A DNA stretch of 18,756 bases from Anaerolineales bacterium (GCA_020060485.1 JAGVAB010000038.1:1-18756); one strand, 5' to 3'. Numbered from the stretch's first letter, positions 6,459 to 14,148 are shown. A program made the numbers and translations. Notes: generated by a model from the sequence alone, not told the origin.

Positions 6459-7085
6459 CTACGAAATCAGTTCAATACTATTGCAAAATGTCTCTCTATC
6501 TACTCTATTCTTATCATACAAATCCCAAAGATTTTGACCGTTCTCATCCCATTGCGGGTGGTAGGATTTTTGATTCCTGTAAGATTTAAATCTTTCAAAA
6601 ATGAATTTCTTTATATCCGACCACAAGATTTGAGGCACAAGTGGATAGCCTTTTTCAACTTCAGAGCTTTTTATTTCACCAACACAAATCAAAGAAATAT
6701 AGTATTCTGTGGTTTTAAAATATCCAAATTTGTACAACATACTAGCGGCGTTATCGACATCTTCTAAAGGAAGCATGCCAATTGCGCGTAAGACCCGAGT
6801 CATATTTTTGCATTCTTGATTTGTCCAAGGGCCATTTAATGCACAATTTCTGGTTTTGACTTCTGCAATTGCAATATAAGGTCGACTTGTAATCTTTCTG
6901 AATTCGCAGTAATCAGTCATAGGTGACTCAAACAATTCTGCTCGGTAAGGGAATCTTACACCCAAAATATCTACATCTGTCCCATTTTGTCCTCTGCGTT
7001 CCTGATGAACAACAAAATTTGGAATTGTAAGGAATCCATTTAAGCGAAAAAACCAATATGCTAAGTCTTCAGAATTTATTTTCAT
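6459..7085 (-). CDS. hypothetical protein with PD-(D/E)xK nuclease-like signature
   Basis: The 208-residue soluble protein has an N-terminal helix region (LAYWFFRLNGFLTIPNF) followed by GTDVDILGVRF, with acidic residues at 37 and 39, and then YIAIAEVKTR with Glu75-Val76-Lys77. An acidic residue followed by a strand carrying ExK is the core of the PD-(D/E)xK nuclease fold, and the strand-turn-strand spacing here fits it. The C-terminal half is helical and charged. I do not recognise a named family. GGAG lies 6 nt before the ATG. It is the first gene of a two-gene unit in AT-rich DNA unlike its neighbours, which suggests horizontal acquisition. A role in defence or in processing foreign DNA is plausible but inferred. 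Confidence 0.75.
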   Translation of the reverse strand: MKINSEDLAYWFFRLNGFLTIPNFVVHQERRGQNGTDVDILGVRFPYRAELFESPMTDYCEFRKITSRPYIAIAEVKTRNCALNGPWTNQECKNMTRVLRAIGMLPLEDVDNAASMLYKFGYFKTTEYYISLICVGEIKSSEVEKGYPLVPQILWSDIKKFIFERFKSYRNQKSYHPQWDENGQNLWDLYDKNRVDRETFCNSIELIS

Positions 7086-7158
7086 GCCTTGCTCCGAATT
7101 ATTGCTATTGTTTTAATGACACAGGCTACCTTTGTAATGCATGATGACTACACTATTG

Positions 7159-7185
7159 ATTATAAATAAAATAATCATTCACCAA
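7159..7185 (-). promoter_or_regulatory. possible promoter of the AT-rich two-gene cassette
   Basis: On the minus strand TATAAT (7159-7164) is an exact -10 hexamer, and TTGGTG (7180-7185) is a partial -35 with a short 15-bp spacer. It lies about 75 bp upstream of the ATG at 7085. The surrounding DNA is AT-rich, so a chance -10 match is possible. Confidence 0.35.
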
Positions 7186-7234
7186 TGCAGCGCATTATTC
7201 ATCAAATCACAACCCAACTTCCTCAGCAAACCGG

Positions 7235-7732
7235 TTAGCTCTGCTCCAACAATTTCCTTGCTGTCTTCTGTGGATACGAATATCCCAGCAGTTTGCAAGG
7301 CATATCACTCAGCCATACTTCCATATCAGAAATACTGTACTTCACCTGCCCAATTTCAGGGTCAACCCGGCATTGCACCATGGAGGCAAAATCATTCATC
7401 GAGCCGAGCACGCTGCGGCTGGCGGTTTTGGCAAACTGCACATCATCATAATGATCCAATTCTTGCGAAGCTGCCCTTGCGCTAATCCCGATCAAACGCA
7501 GCAAGTTATAAACCCGCATGCGAAACATGGTGATCAAATTCGCAGATTCCCACACTGGAATAGCAACCGTCAACAGGGTTTTCTCATTAACGATCAAGAT
7601 CAAATCCCCTGCATGCGTAGGAATCCAGTTAGCATACCAGTCCCCCAGCATGGATGTGGTAGGCAGCAGCGGTTCGGTGAGCGCAATATCGAATGATTCA
7701 AGCATTTTCTTTGTGCAGCGCAATGTGATCAT
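7235..7732 (-). CDS. DUF6933 family protein
   Basis: The 165-residue protein begins MITLRCTKKML and continues with a PTTSMLGDWYANW block and LILIVNEKTLLTVAIPV. I recognise these as the start of DUF6933 proteins, small bacterial proteins of unknown function that begin with this stretch and a 'GDWYAN' block. The rest is helical and contains ISARAASQELDHYDD. No membrane segment or signal peptide is seen. GAGGTG lies just before the ATG. The gene stands alone: it is 149 bp from the start codon of the AT-rich cassette and 214 bp from the end of the PEP-utilising enzyme gene, whose terminator intervenes. The biochemical function is not known to me. Confidence 0.8.
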   Translation of the reverse strand: MITLRCTKKMLESFDIALTEPLLPTTSMLGDWYANWIPTHAGDLILIVNEKTLLTVAIPVWESANLITMFRMRVYNLLRLIGISARAASQELDHYDDVQFAKTASRSVLGSMNDFASMVQCRVDPEIGQVKYSISDMEVWLSDMPCKLLGYSYPQKTARKLLEQS

Positions 7733-7890
7733 TTCACCTCACAAATTGTCCCGTTCGCCAAACAACACCCATTTCTTGTACAGGCAATTTTCCAAAACAC
7801 TGTTGCGATCATCATGGCATCGTTTCGCCGCAGCTAATTGTACCCCGAGTCCGGCTGGAAAGCCAAACAGGCCAGACCGCCCTCGTTTGA

Positions 7891-7929
7891 TCAAAAAACC
7901 GCCGCGGGCAGCCAGTGTCCGCGGCGGTT
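7891..7929 (-). terminator. intrinsic terminator of the tetR / PEP-utilising enzyme operon
   Basis: Reading the minus strand, AACCGCCGCGG (7929-7919) pairs with CCGCGGCGGTT (7907-7897) across an 11-nt loop, and a run of T follows (7898-7893). It begins 17 bp after the stop codon of the enzyme gene. Confidence 0.92.
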
Positions 7930-7946
7930 GCATGATTTGCCCGGTT

Positions 7947-10523
7947 TCAGGATTCCAGGGTCACTGTGCCGGCAGCCCCGTCCACGGTGATCATCTGCCC
8001 GCTTTGAATGGTACGCGTGGCAGACCGCACGGCCATCACAGCCGGGATGCCATATTCGCGCGCCACAATGCTGCTGTGACTCAGCGGGCCGCCGATGTCG
8101 GTTACCACGGCCGAAGCCACAGCAAATAGGGGGGTCCAGGCGGGGGTGGTGGTTACCGCCACCAGCACATCACCGGGGCGGATCTTTTTGAAATCCTCCG
8201 GCCCGAAGACCACACAAGCCGGAGCAGTCACCGATCCGCTGCTGGTGCCTACCCCTTTGAGCACAGTCTTGCCATTGCGGGTGATCGTTTCTGCGCCGTG
8301 GATCAGTTTATTCCAGCCGCTTTTTTCTGGCAGCATGACCGGCGGCATGATCTTGAAGCGGGACTGCCACTGCTCCTTGCGGGCTGGAATGCGCTCCGCC
8401 ATGTTTTCCAGCGGCCTGCCCTGTTCGAGAGCATCAACCAGTTGCATCAGCTCGCCTTCTTCCAGCCAGTAGATATCTCCGGCCTGTGCGATTGCCCCGC
8501 CGGCCATCAGCCGCCGGTCCAGTTCGGCCAATAAGCGCCGGATCAGGGGATGGGCCATGCCCATTTCAAAAATGCTGTCCTCACGCATCGGGTTGGTTTC
8601 CTGCGCCCAGCGCAAGAGCCGCCTGAACCAGTTGCGCAGCGGCCAGCGGGTGCGGGCCAGCACTGCATTTGTGGCCGTTTCACGCTTTGCCGCCGCAGCT
8701 TGCTGGCGCTGGCCAGGGTCGGTTCCCTTGCCGCTCAGATAACCGCGAATGGCCTCAAGCATCGGGCCTGGCGTCTCGAGCGGGGTGGGATTGGCGAAGT
8801 CAAACTCATAGGCCGTTTGACCATATTGCTGCAAATGATCCTGAAAACCATGCTGCCACATCTGCCATGCCTCCACATCCAGCCCGGCGGGCGCCGCAGG
8901 GCGCTGCATGTTTGCTTGCAAGGTTTCCAGCGGGGTATGCAGCACATACTCAGCCAGAGCAGGATGTTGCCTCAGATGGCTGGCCAGCGCATGCAATGAT
9001 TTTTCGGCGCGCGTTGAAAGCGATTCAAAACCCAGTAAAAATACGGTGGCTTCCGGGTCGCCCTTGCGGCGGATGAGACTGTTATACAGGCGGGTGAACA
9101 TCACCTCGCTGCTGGAAGCAGCCGGCAGGGTGTTCTGGATGTCGGTGAAATACACACATGCCGCCGAAAACAGGGTGTGAACGCCTTCAATCAGCTGCGC
9201 GGGGGTCAATTCTTGCACCTGCACCTTTTGCCAGGGTTCAACCACTGCCGCAAATTGCTGGCGGGCTGTATGCCAGCGCGCCACGCTGCCATGAAAGATG
9301 GGGCCTATTTGGGAAATGGACATTTTTAAGATCGTCCAGGCCTCCTTGCCGCGCATGCGAATGCCGCCAAACACATAGCCATTCAAAGGCAGGTAGAAGC
9401 CGTCCCCGGCAAGCAGGCCTTTTGAATCCTTGCCAATGAGACGATCCCACATGCGGGCGGTAGCTTCGTTGGCGATGCGCAAGCCCAGGGTTGCGAACAA
9501 GGGAGTAACCGGGCTGGGGATGTGTTCGGCCAGACTGCCGCGGGCATAGACCGCTTTGGGATCTGGCACCTGCCAGTCCAGAGGCAGGGCGGTGATCGGC
9601 CGGGCTTGCACAATGGCAAATTTTCCATCTGCCAGCGTCCATTCCACGTCCATCGGCATGCCAAAGAAATCTTCGGCGGCCGCCCCCAGACGGGTCAATT
9701 CGGCGACCTGGGCAGCCCGCAGGGCAGGCTTTTTCTGCTTGCCGACAGGCACAGGTTCTTCCCGGGTGCCGTCGGCAGTGCGCACTGTCATCACCAGTTT
9801 TTCGGCAATCTGGCGTTCTGCCAGGCGGCCATTTTTCTTGTTGACTGTCAGTGTATCCGGGGTTACCGCGCCAGATACCACGGCTTCTCCCAATCCCCAG
9901 GCGGCGTTGATCACCAACTGGGTGCGTTTGCCGTTGACCGGATTGGCGGTGAAGAGAATGCCGGCCGCATCTGCAAAGACCAGTTCCTGCACTACGACCG
10001 CCAGGGCAATTGTGGTCTGGTCGATGTGGTTCTTGAGGCGGTAGGCAATCGCCCGCGATGTCCACAGGGAAGCCCAGCACTTCTTGACTGCCGCCAGCAC
10101 TTGCGGTGTGCCGCTGATGTTCAGATAAGTTTCCTGCTGCCCGGCAAAGGAGGCGTCCGGTAGGTCTTCGGCGGTGGCAGACGAACGAACCGCCACCGGC
10201 ACTTGCTTCAGGCCGATATAGGCTTCGCTGATGGCCGCGGCAATGGCGGCCGGCATTTCGCCTGCCTCAAAAAGCAGGCTGATCTCCTGCGAGACGGTCT
10301 CCAGCGAGTCTGGGTCAGTCAGTTCGGCGCGCTCCAGGGCGGCCAGAATGCGGGCTTGCAGATGGTTTTCGCCCACAAAACAGCGGTAGGACTCGGTGGT
10401 AATATGAAAACCATCTGGCACCGGCAGGCCGGAGCGGATCATGCTGGCCAGTGAGCTGCCTTTGCCGCCGACCGTTTCCAGGTCGGCTTGAGCGGCGGAG
10501 AGAGGGAGGATGTATGGGATCAT
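7947..10523 (-). CDS. PEP-utilising phosphotransferase, rifampicin-phosphotransferase-like
   Basis: The 858-residue cytosolic enzyme has the domain order of rifampicin phosphotransferases: an ATP-grasp/PPDK-N domain first (about 1-320), a variable substrate domain next (about 325-750), and a swivelling phospho-histidine domain last (about 768-858). Visible motifs are VGGKG (18-22), GLPVPDGF (32-39), VAVRSSATAEDLP (110-122), GLGEAVVSGAVTPDT (210-224) and VQARPITALP (305-314). GGPLSHSSIVARE carries the catalytic His816. It lacks the C-terminal PEP/pyruvate TIM barrel of true PEP synthase and PPDK. Known RPH enzymes are about 860 residues and move the beta-phosphate of ATP to rifampicin through this His. 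The native substrate here is unknown, and the middle domain need not bind rifamycins. It lies 50 bp downstream of tetR; AAGGA precedes the ATG, and an operator (10541-10557) sits in the gap. Confidence 0.85.
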   Translation of the reverse strand: MIPYILPLSAAQADLETVGGKGSSLASMIRSGLPVPDGFHITTESYRCFVGENHLQARILAALERAELTDPDSLETVSQEISLLFEAGEMPAAIAAAISEAYIGLKQVPVAVRSSATAEDLPDASFAGQQETYLNISGTPQVLAAVKKCWASLWTSRAIAYRLKNHIDQTTIALAVVVQELVFADAAGILFTANPVNGKRTQLVINAAWGLGEAVVSGAVTPDTLTVNKKNGRLAERQIAEKLVMTVRTADGTREEPVPVGKQKKPALRAAQVAELTRLGAAAEDFFGMPMDVEWTLADGKFAIVQARPITALPLDWQVPDPKAVYARGSLAEHIPSPVTPLFATLGLRIANEATARMWDRLIGKDSKGLLAGDGFYLPLNGYVFGGIRMRGKEAWTILKMSISQIGPIFHGSVARWHTARQQFAAVVEPWQKVQVQELTPAQLIEGVHTLFSAACVYFTDIQNTLPAASSSEVMFTRLYNSLIRRKGDPEATVFLLGFESLSTRAEKSLHALASHLRQHPALAEYVLHTPLETLQANMQRPAAPAGLDVEAWQMWQHGFQDHLQQYGQTAYEFDFANPTPLETPGPMLEAIRGYLSGKGTDPGQRQQAAAAKRETATNAVLARTRWPLRNWFRRLLRWAQETNPMREDSIFEMGMAHPLIRRLLAELDRRLMAGGAIAQAGDIYWLEEGELMQLVDALEQGRPLENMAERIPARKEQWQSRFKIMPPVMLPEKSGWNKLIHGAETITRNGKTVLKGVGTSSGSVTAPACVVFGPEDFKKIRPGDVLVAVTTTPAWTPLFAVASAVVTDIGGPLSHSSIVAREYGIPAVMAVRSATRTIQSGQMITVDGAAGTVTLES

Positions 10524-10540
10524 GAGTTTATTCCTTTCAA

Positions 10541-10557
10541 AGCGACCATGGATCGCT
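10541..10557 (-). promoter_or_regulatory. TetR-type operator O3, between tetR and the enzyme gene
   Basis: AGCGACCATGGATCGCT is a near-perfect 17-bp palindrome sharing the AGCGA...TCGCT arms of the two operators upstream of tetR. It lies 17 bp before the enzyme start codon and just upstream of its ribosome-binding site. It could be an internal operator or a roadblock that uncouples enzyme from regulator expression. Confidence 0.7.
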
Positions 10558-10573
10558 TATGATGATAAAAAAA

Positions 10574-11167
10574 TTAAGCCTGAATTCCTCGCAAGATGAT
10601 ATCCAGAGAGCTGTCAAGCATTTCCTGCGGGGTGCCTGTCGGGCGGGTGGTGAAGACCGCCGGACCTAAAACGGATAAAATGATGCGCATGCACAGGAAT
10701 GAATCGACCGGCCGGAAACTGCCTTCGCGAATGCCGCTGTCGATCAGGCGGCAGATCAGATCCTGATACCCATGCCGGCTGACTTGCAGGCGCTGCTGGC
10801 TTTCAAAACCCAGGCGCTGCGCCTCTATGGTCAGGCGCAGGTAAAACTTTTTATTGGCCATCATGTAATCCAGTTGGGCATGCAGAACCTGGCGCAGCTT
10901 CTCGGCTGCCGGCAAATGCAGGCGGTCAACTTCTTCAGCCCGGCAGGTGATCGCCTGAATCTCATCTTCAAAATAGGAGAGCAGGATCTCATCCTTGGTT
11001 TTGAAATAATCATAGATGGTTGACTTGCCCGCGCCGACTGCTTCGGCAATCTGGCGCATGGATGTTTCGTTAAAGCCGTTTTCAGTGAACAGTTGAATGG
11101 CGACGCGTGCGATCTCCCGACGGCGGTTCGCCATCTCTTCTTCGGTGAGAGGGATTCCTTTGGGCAT
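10574..11167 (-). CDS. TetR/AcrR family transcriptional repressor
   Basis: The 197-residue regulator has a typical TetR N-terminal DNA-binding domain: REIARVAIQLFTENGFNETS (about 17-36) leads into the helix-turn-helix IAEAVGAGKSTIYDYF (40-55), followed by KTKDEILLSYF. The rest is a helical ligand and dimer domain with no recognisable ligand signature. The ATG at 11167 is preceded by AAAAGGAG with good spacing. It is the first gene of a two-gene operon with the PEP-utilising enzyme. Two copies of a 17-bp palindrome overlap its promoter and a third lies before the enzyme, so it very likely represses itself and the enzyme and is released by a small molecule, perhaps the enzyme's substrate. That inducer is inferred and not identified. 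Confidence 0.92.
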   Translation of the reverse strand: MPKGIPLTEEEMANRRREIARVAIQLFTENGFNETSMRQIAEAVGAGKSTIYDYFKTKDEILLSYFEDEIQAITCRAEEVDRLHLPAAEKLRQVLHAQLDYMMANKKFYLRLTIEAQRLGFESQQRLQVSRHGYQDLICRLIDSGIREGSFRPVDSFLCMRIILSVLGPAVFTTRPTGTPQEMLDSSLDIILRGIQA

Positions 11168-11185
11168 AATGACTCCTTTTCATTA

Positions 11186-11202
11186 AGCGACTAATGGTCG
11201 CT
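11186..11202 (-). promoter_or_regulatory. TetR-type operator O1, at the transcription start of tetR
   Basis: AGCGACTAATGGTCGCT has perfect 6-bp arms, AGCGAC and GTCGCT. It begins about 8 bp downstream of the -10 box on the minus strand, so a bound repressor would cover the start site. Its centre is 29 bp from that of O2. Confidence 0.85.
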
Positions 11203-11209
11203 AACAGAT

Positions 11210-11237
11210 ATTATAGCGACTACTGGTCGCTTGTCAA
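11210..11237 (-). promoter_or_regulatory. consensus promoter of the tetR operon
   Basis: On the minus strand TTGACA (11237-11232) and TATAAT (11215-11210) both match consensus exactly with a 16-bp spacer. Operator O2 fills the spacer and O1 covers the start region. This is a strong promoter built to be shut by a repressor. The leader of about 35 nt ends in AAAAGGAG before the tetR ATG. Confidence 0.9.
11215..11231 (-). promoter_or_regulatory. TetR-type operator O2, within the -35/-10 spacer
   Basis: AGCGACTACTGGTCGCT has the same arms as O1 and differs only at one centre base. It spans the whole spacer between the -35 and -10 boxes, so repressor and RNA polymerase cannot both bind. Confidence 0.85.
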
Positions 11238-11371
11238 GGGCTAAACAGGTATTGAATTAAGACAACCGTTGCTGCCTCATCACTTGAGCAGTAATTTGAA
11301 TACTTCTAACCACGTAGTTCCTCAAAATAAAAAGTTACTTTCGACCATCAAACTGGATGTGTGAGATGAAG

Positions 11372-11377
11372 TATAAT
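11372..11377 (+). promoter_or_regulatory. possible -10 box for the restriction-modification pair
   Basis: TATAAT lies 38 bp before the methyltransferase ATG. No good -35 hexamer is found at 16-18 bp, so this is tentative. The 11238-11415 gap holds nothing else recognisable. Confidence 0.3.
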
Positions 11378-11415
11378 CAGGGAATATCCAACCAATTTGC
11401 CCTATTTCAAAACCA

Positions 11416-12366
11416 ATGACGAAAATGAAAATCGCTGAGAAATTTGACCCAAAAGCAGACATGGTCCTTTATCAAGGAGATGTTCTTGATTTGCTGCCGC
11501 AAATCCCTGATAACTTCATAAAACTTATCGTCACTTCCCCGCCTTACAATATCGGAAAACCTTATGAGAGTAAATTGGAGTTGGCAGAATACTTAGACCA
11601 ACAGGCAACAATCATCAAACAATGTTTTCGAGTATTGAATCAGACGGGCAGTATTTGTTGGCAAGTCGGGAATTATGTTCACAACGGCGAGATCATTCCT
11701 CTGGACATCTTGTTGTATCCTGTTTTTGCAGAACTTGGATTGAAGTTACGCAATAGAATTATCTGGCATTTTGGACATGGTTTACATGCATCCAATCGTT
11801 TTTCTGGCAGATATGAAGTAATTTTGTGGTTCACAAAAAGCAATGATTATACTTTTAACTTGGACCCAATCCGTGTTCCACAAAAGTATCCTTCAAAGAA
11901 GCATTTTAAAGGCCCCAAAAAGGGAGAACTTTCTGGTAATCCAATGGGAAAGAACCCTTCAGATGTTTGGGATATTCCCAATGTCAAAGCCAATCATGTT
12001 GAAAAAACCGGCCATCCTTGTCAATTCCCTGTTGAGTTGATAGAACGATTTGTTCTTTCCATGACCACCCCTTCTGATTGGGTTTTTGACCCATTTATGG
12101 GAGTAGGTACAACTGCCATTGCTGCACTTATGCATCAAAGAAAATCAATCGGTGCTGAAATTATTCCCGAATATATCGAGATCACCAAAGACAGAATAAA
12201 ACTTGCCGAATCAGGAAAATTGAGGGTCCGGCCGATTGAGAGATCTGTATACAGCCCAAATGGTGAAACCGAATATGTGCCGCCGAAATTCATTAACTTT
12301 GGAAGGGAAGGGCAGATGCAATTGCTTGATCCACAAAATACTTATGGGGAGAATATAGATCAATGA
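11416..12366 (+). CDS. type II DNA methyltransferase, beta-class, probably N4-cytosine or N6-adenine
   Basis: The 316-residue enzyme transfers a methyl group from S-adenosylmethionine to a DNA base and protects the host from the partner nuclease. The catalytic motif IV, TSPPY, is at 40-44, and the SAM-binding motif I, DPFMGVGTT, is at 225-233. Motif IV preceding motif I defines the beta class, and a TSPPY rather than DPPY motif favours N4-cytosine methylation. The 3' end overlaps the endonuclease gene by 4 bases (ATGA). A second ATG three codons inside (11425) is an alternative start; neither has a clear ribosome-binding site. The DNA is AT-rich compared with galE and the tetR operon on either side, consistent with horizontal gain. 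An AGATCT sequence occurs near its 3' end (12241-12246). Confidence 0.9.
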   Translation: MTKMKIAEKFDPKADMVLYQGDVLDLLPQIPDNFIKLIVTSPPYNIGKPYESKLELAEYLDQQATIIKQCFRVLNQTGSICWQVGNYVHNGEIIPLDILLYPVFAELGLKLRNRIIWHFGHGLHASNRFSGRYEVILWFTKSNDYTFNLDPIRVPQKYPSKKHFKGPKKGELSGNPMGKNPSDVWDIPNVKANHVEKTGHPCQFPVELIERFVLSMTTPSDWVFDPFMGVGTTAIAALMHQRKSIGAEIIPEYIEITKDRIKLAESGKLRVRPIERSVYSPNGETEYVPPKFINFGREGQMQLLDPQNTYGENIDQ

Positions 12367-12914
12367 AAATCGTTTATGAATATTCACACCTTGGCGGCTC
12401 TGAAATTCTAAAAGTTCGATATCCTCAACATGAACAAGAGATTTATCAAACGATTGAAAAGGTAAAAGCACAACGCACAAAAGAGAGCAAAGAAAAAACA
12501 AAGATGGGGAAAATGCTTTATTCCCCAAAAGATATGAATGCCCAGTTTTGTGAATGTTTCAATGCGATTGGCTACCATGAAATCAGAGACACTTATACAA
12601 TTTCAATCCCGAATTATCCGGAAGAGATATCTGGGGCATACAAACAAGTTGACTTTGTAAAAGACAAGGTGCTCGTTGAGGTCCAGTTCGGCAAATATGC
12701 GTTTATGTTTTATGACATGGCCAAGTTCCAATATTTCTTCAACGAAAACAAGGCTGACGTGGGCGTTGAGATCGTTCCATGCCATTCCTTGCAAAAAGAG
12801 ATGTCAAGCGGTGTCTCATATGGCGAGCAACTGATCTATGATATTGAAAGATTAAAAAGGCATTTTCCAGCCGTACCTGTAAAAGTCATTCTTGTTGCGG
12901 TTGACTCAATATAA
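12363..12914 (+). CDS. type II restriction endonuclease, BglII/BstYI-like
   Basis: This 183-residue nuclease lies directly behind the methyltransferase. The core is VDFVKDKVLVEVQFGKYAFM: Asp97, then Glu106-Val107-Gln108. In BglII the active site is the unusual Asp...Glu-x-Gln in place of the standard Asp...Glu-x-Lys, and here the same E-x-Q stands before FGKYAF. The block YDMAKFQYFF and a later VEIVPC stretch support the same family. BglII cuts A^GATCT and BstYI cuts R^GATCY, so a GATC-centred six-base site is the natural prediction, but the exact target cannot be read from sequence. It is shorter than BglII (about 223 residues), mainly in peripheral parts. Expression is likely coupled to the methylase through the ATGA overlap. 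Confidence 0.85.
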   Translation: MKIVYEYSHLGGSEILKVRYPQHEQEIYQTIEKVKAQRTKESKEKTKMGKMLYSPKDMNAQFCECFNAIGYHEIRDTYTISIPNYPEEISGAYKQVDFVKDKVLVEVQFGKYAFMFYDMAKFQYFFNENKADVGVEIVPCHSLQKEMSSGVSYGEQLIYDIERLKRHFPAVPVKVILVAVDSI

Positions 12915-13010
12915 CCGAAACCGGAATACCTTAAAGATCATTGTGGTTCGAACGAGCATTCCCCATTTTTCGGATTTTGTATATTCCAATCTCTTCAGGA
13001 GAGTTTGCAC

Positions 13011-14039
13011 ATGAAATTCTTGATCACCGGAGGAGCAGGCTATATCGGCAGCACCATCTGTTCGGCTTTGGAAGACGCCGGTCACACGCCTGTCATCCTT
13101 GATTCACTGGTTACCGGACGGAAAGAGTTCACCAGCCGGCACCTGTTTTACCAGGCCGATATTGCCGACCGGTCTGCATTGGAAACCATCTTCAAGGAGC
13201 ACCCCGACATTCAGGCTGCCATCCATTGTGCGGCGTTGATCGTGGTGCCCGAATCGACCGCCCAGCCCTATGAGTATTACCTCAACAACGTGGGCAAATC
13301 GCTGGAGCTGTTTCGCAACCTCAACCGTCTGGGCTGCAAGCGGGTGGTGTTCAGTTCTTCGGCTGCCATCTATGACGTGGTGCCGGGCTTCATGGTTACC
13401 GAAGATTCGCCCCTCAACCCGATCAGCCCCTATTCACGCACCAAGTACATGATGGAAATGATCCTGCGTGATTTCTGCGAGGCTTACGGCATGCAAGGCA
13501 TTGCCCTGCGCTATTTCAACCCGATTGGCGCCGACCCGAAAATGCGTTCCGGCATTCATGTGCAGCGCCCCACGCACGTGCTGGGCAAGATGGTGGAAGC
13601 CGCCCAGGGCCGCCTGGAAGCGTTCGAGATCACCGGCAGCGACTGGGAAACCCGCGACGGCACGGGCGTGCGTGATTATATTCACGTTTGGGATTTGGCC
13701 CAGGCGCACGTGCTGGCCGTGCAGGACTTTGCAGCCGTGTTTGCCCGCGCAGGCAGCCCGCCGGACGGCTATCTGGTGATTAACCTGGGCACTGGCCGCG
13801 GGGTAACCGTGCGCGAACTGTTGACGGCCTTTGAAAAAGTGTATGGCAAACCGGTGCCCAGGCGCGAAGCCCCGCGCCGCCCGGGAGATGTCGCCGGTTC
13901 CTATGCCAATGCCGACTGGGCCAAAGCCCTGCTGGGCTGGGAAGCCCAACTGCCTATCGAGCAGGGTCTGGCGGACGCATTGCAATGGGACGCGCTGCGC
14001 GGTGACATCCTGGCGTTTTCGGAAGAAAAAACTCAGTGA
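13011..14039 (+). CDS. galE: UDP-glucose 4-epimerase (GalE-type extended SDR)
   Basis: The 342-residue cytosolic NAD-dependent epimerase interconverts UDP-glucose and UDP-galactose or related UDP-sugars, feeding galactose use and surface glycans. The NAD-binding motif GGAGYIGS lies at 7-14. A conserved serine stretch (FSSSAA, 114-119) and Tyr141-x-x-x-Lys145 (YSRTK) form the catalytic triad, and RYFNPIGA (168-175) is typical of GalE. The ATG at 13011 has AGGAG 9 nt upstream; a TTG two codons earlier is less likely. Length and motifs match the family. Substrate preference (UDP-Glc or UDP-GlcNAc) cannot be fixed here. It stands alone with a strong terminator just downstream, and GC-rich codon use returns sharply here after the AT-rich R-M genes. 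Confidence 0.92.
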   Translation: MKFLITGGAGYIGSTICSALEDAGHTPVILDSLVTGRKEFTSRHLFYQADIADRSALETIFKEHPDIQAAIHCAALIVVPESTAQPYEYYLNNVGKSLELFRNLNRLGCKRVVFSSSAAIYDVVPGFMVTEDSPLNPISPYSRTKYMMEMILRDFCEAYGMQGIALRYFNPIGADPKMRSGIHVQRPTHVLGKMVEAAQGRLEAFEITGSDWETRDGTGVRDYIHVWDLAQAHVLAVQDFAAVFARAGSPPDGYLVINLGTGRGVTVRELLTAFEKVYGKPVPRREAPRRPGDVAGSYANADWAKALLGWEAQLPIEQGLADALQWDALRGDILAFSEEKTQ

Positions 14040-14085
14040 TGTTCAGCGGCTGTCTTTGGCGGCCGCGGCCTGGATTGATGACGAG

Positions 14086-14118
14086 CGCCCTCCGCATTTT
14101 GCGGAGGGCGTTTTCGTT
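14086..14118 (+). terminator. intrinsic terminator of galE
   Basis: CGCCCTCCGCA (14086-14096) and TGCGGAGGGCG (14100-14110) form a perfect 11-bp stem with a 3-nt loop, followed by TTTTCGTT. The convergent membrane-protein gene ends 30 bp farther on. On that strand no T-run follows the stem. Confidence 0.92.
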
Positions 14119-14148
14119 ATTTGGAATTATGGGATTTCTGATTCAATT

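Noticed and set aside
7739..7933. 64-codon minus-strand ORF between the PEP-utilising enzyme and DUF6933 genes
   Set aside because: It runs through the strong terminator hairpin of the enzyme operon, has no family resemblance and ends at the ribosome-binding site of the DUF6933 gene. It is most likely a chance reading.
9238..10080. 280-codon minus-strand ORF inside the PEP-utilising enzyme gene
   Set aside because: It lies in another frame of a clearly real gene and has Pro/Arg/Gly-rich shadow composition with no domain motifs.
7947..10523. Annotation as phosphoenolpyruvate synthase (PpsA)
   Set aside because: The His-domain motif lies at the very C-terminus, and the PEP/pyruvate-binding barrel that must follow it in PpsA and PPDK is missing, so the RPH-like architecture fits better.
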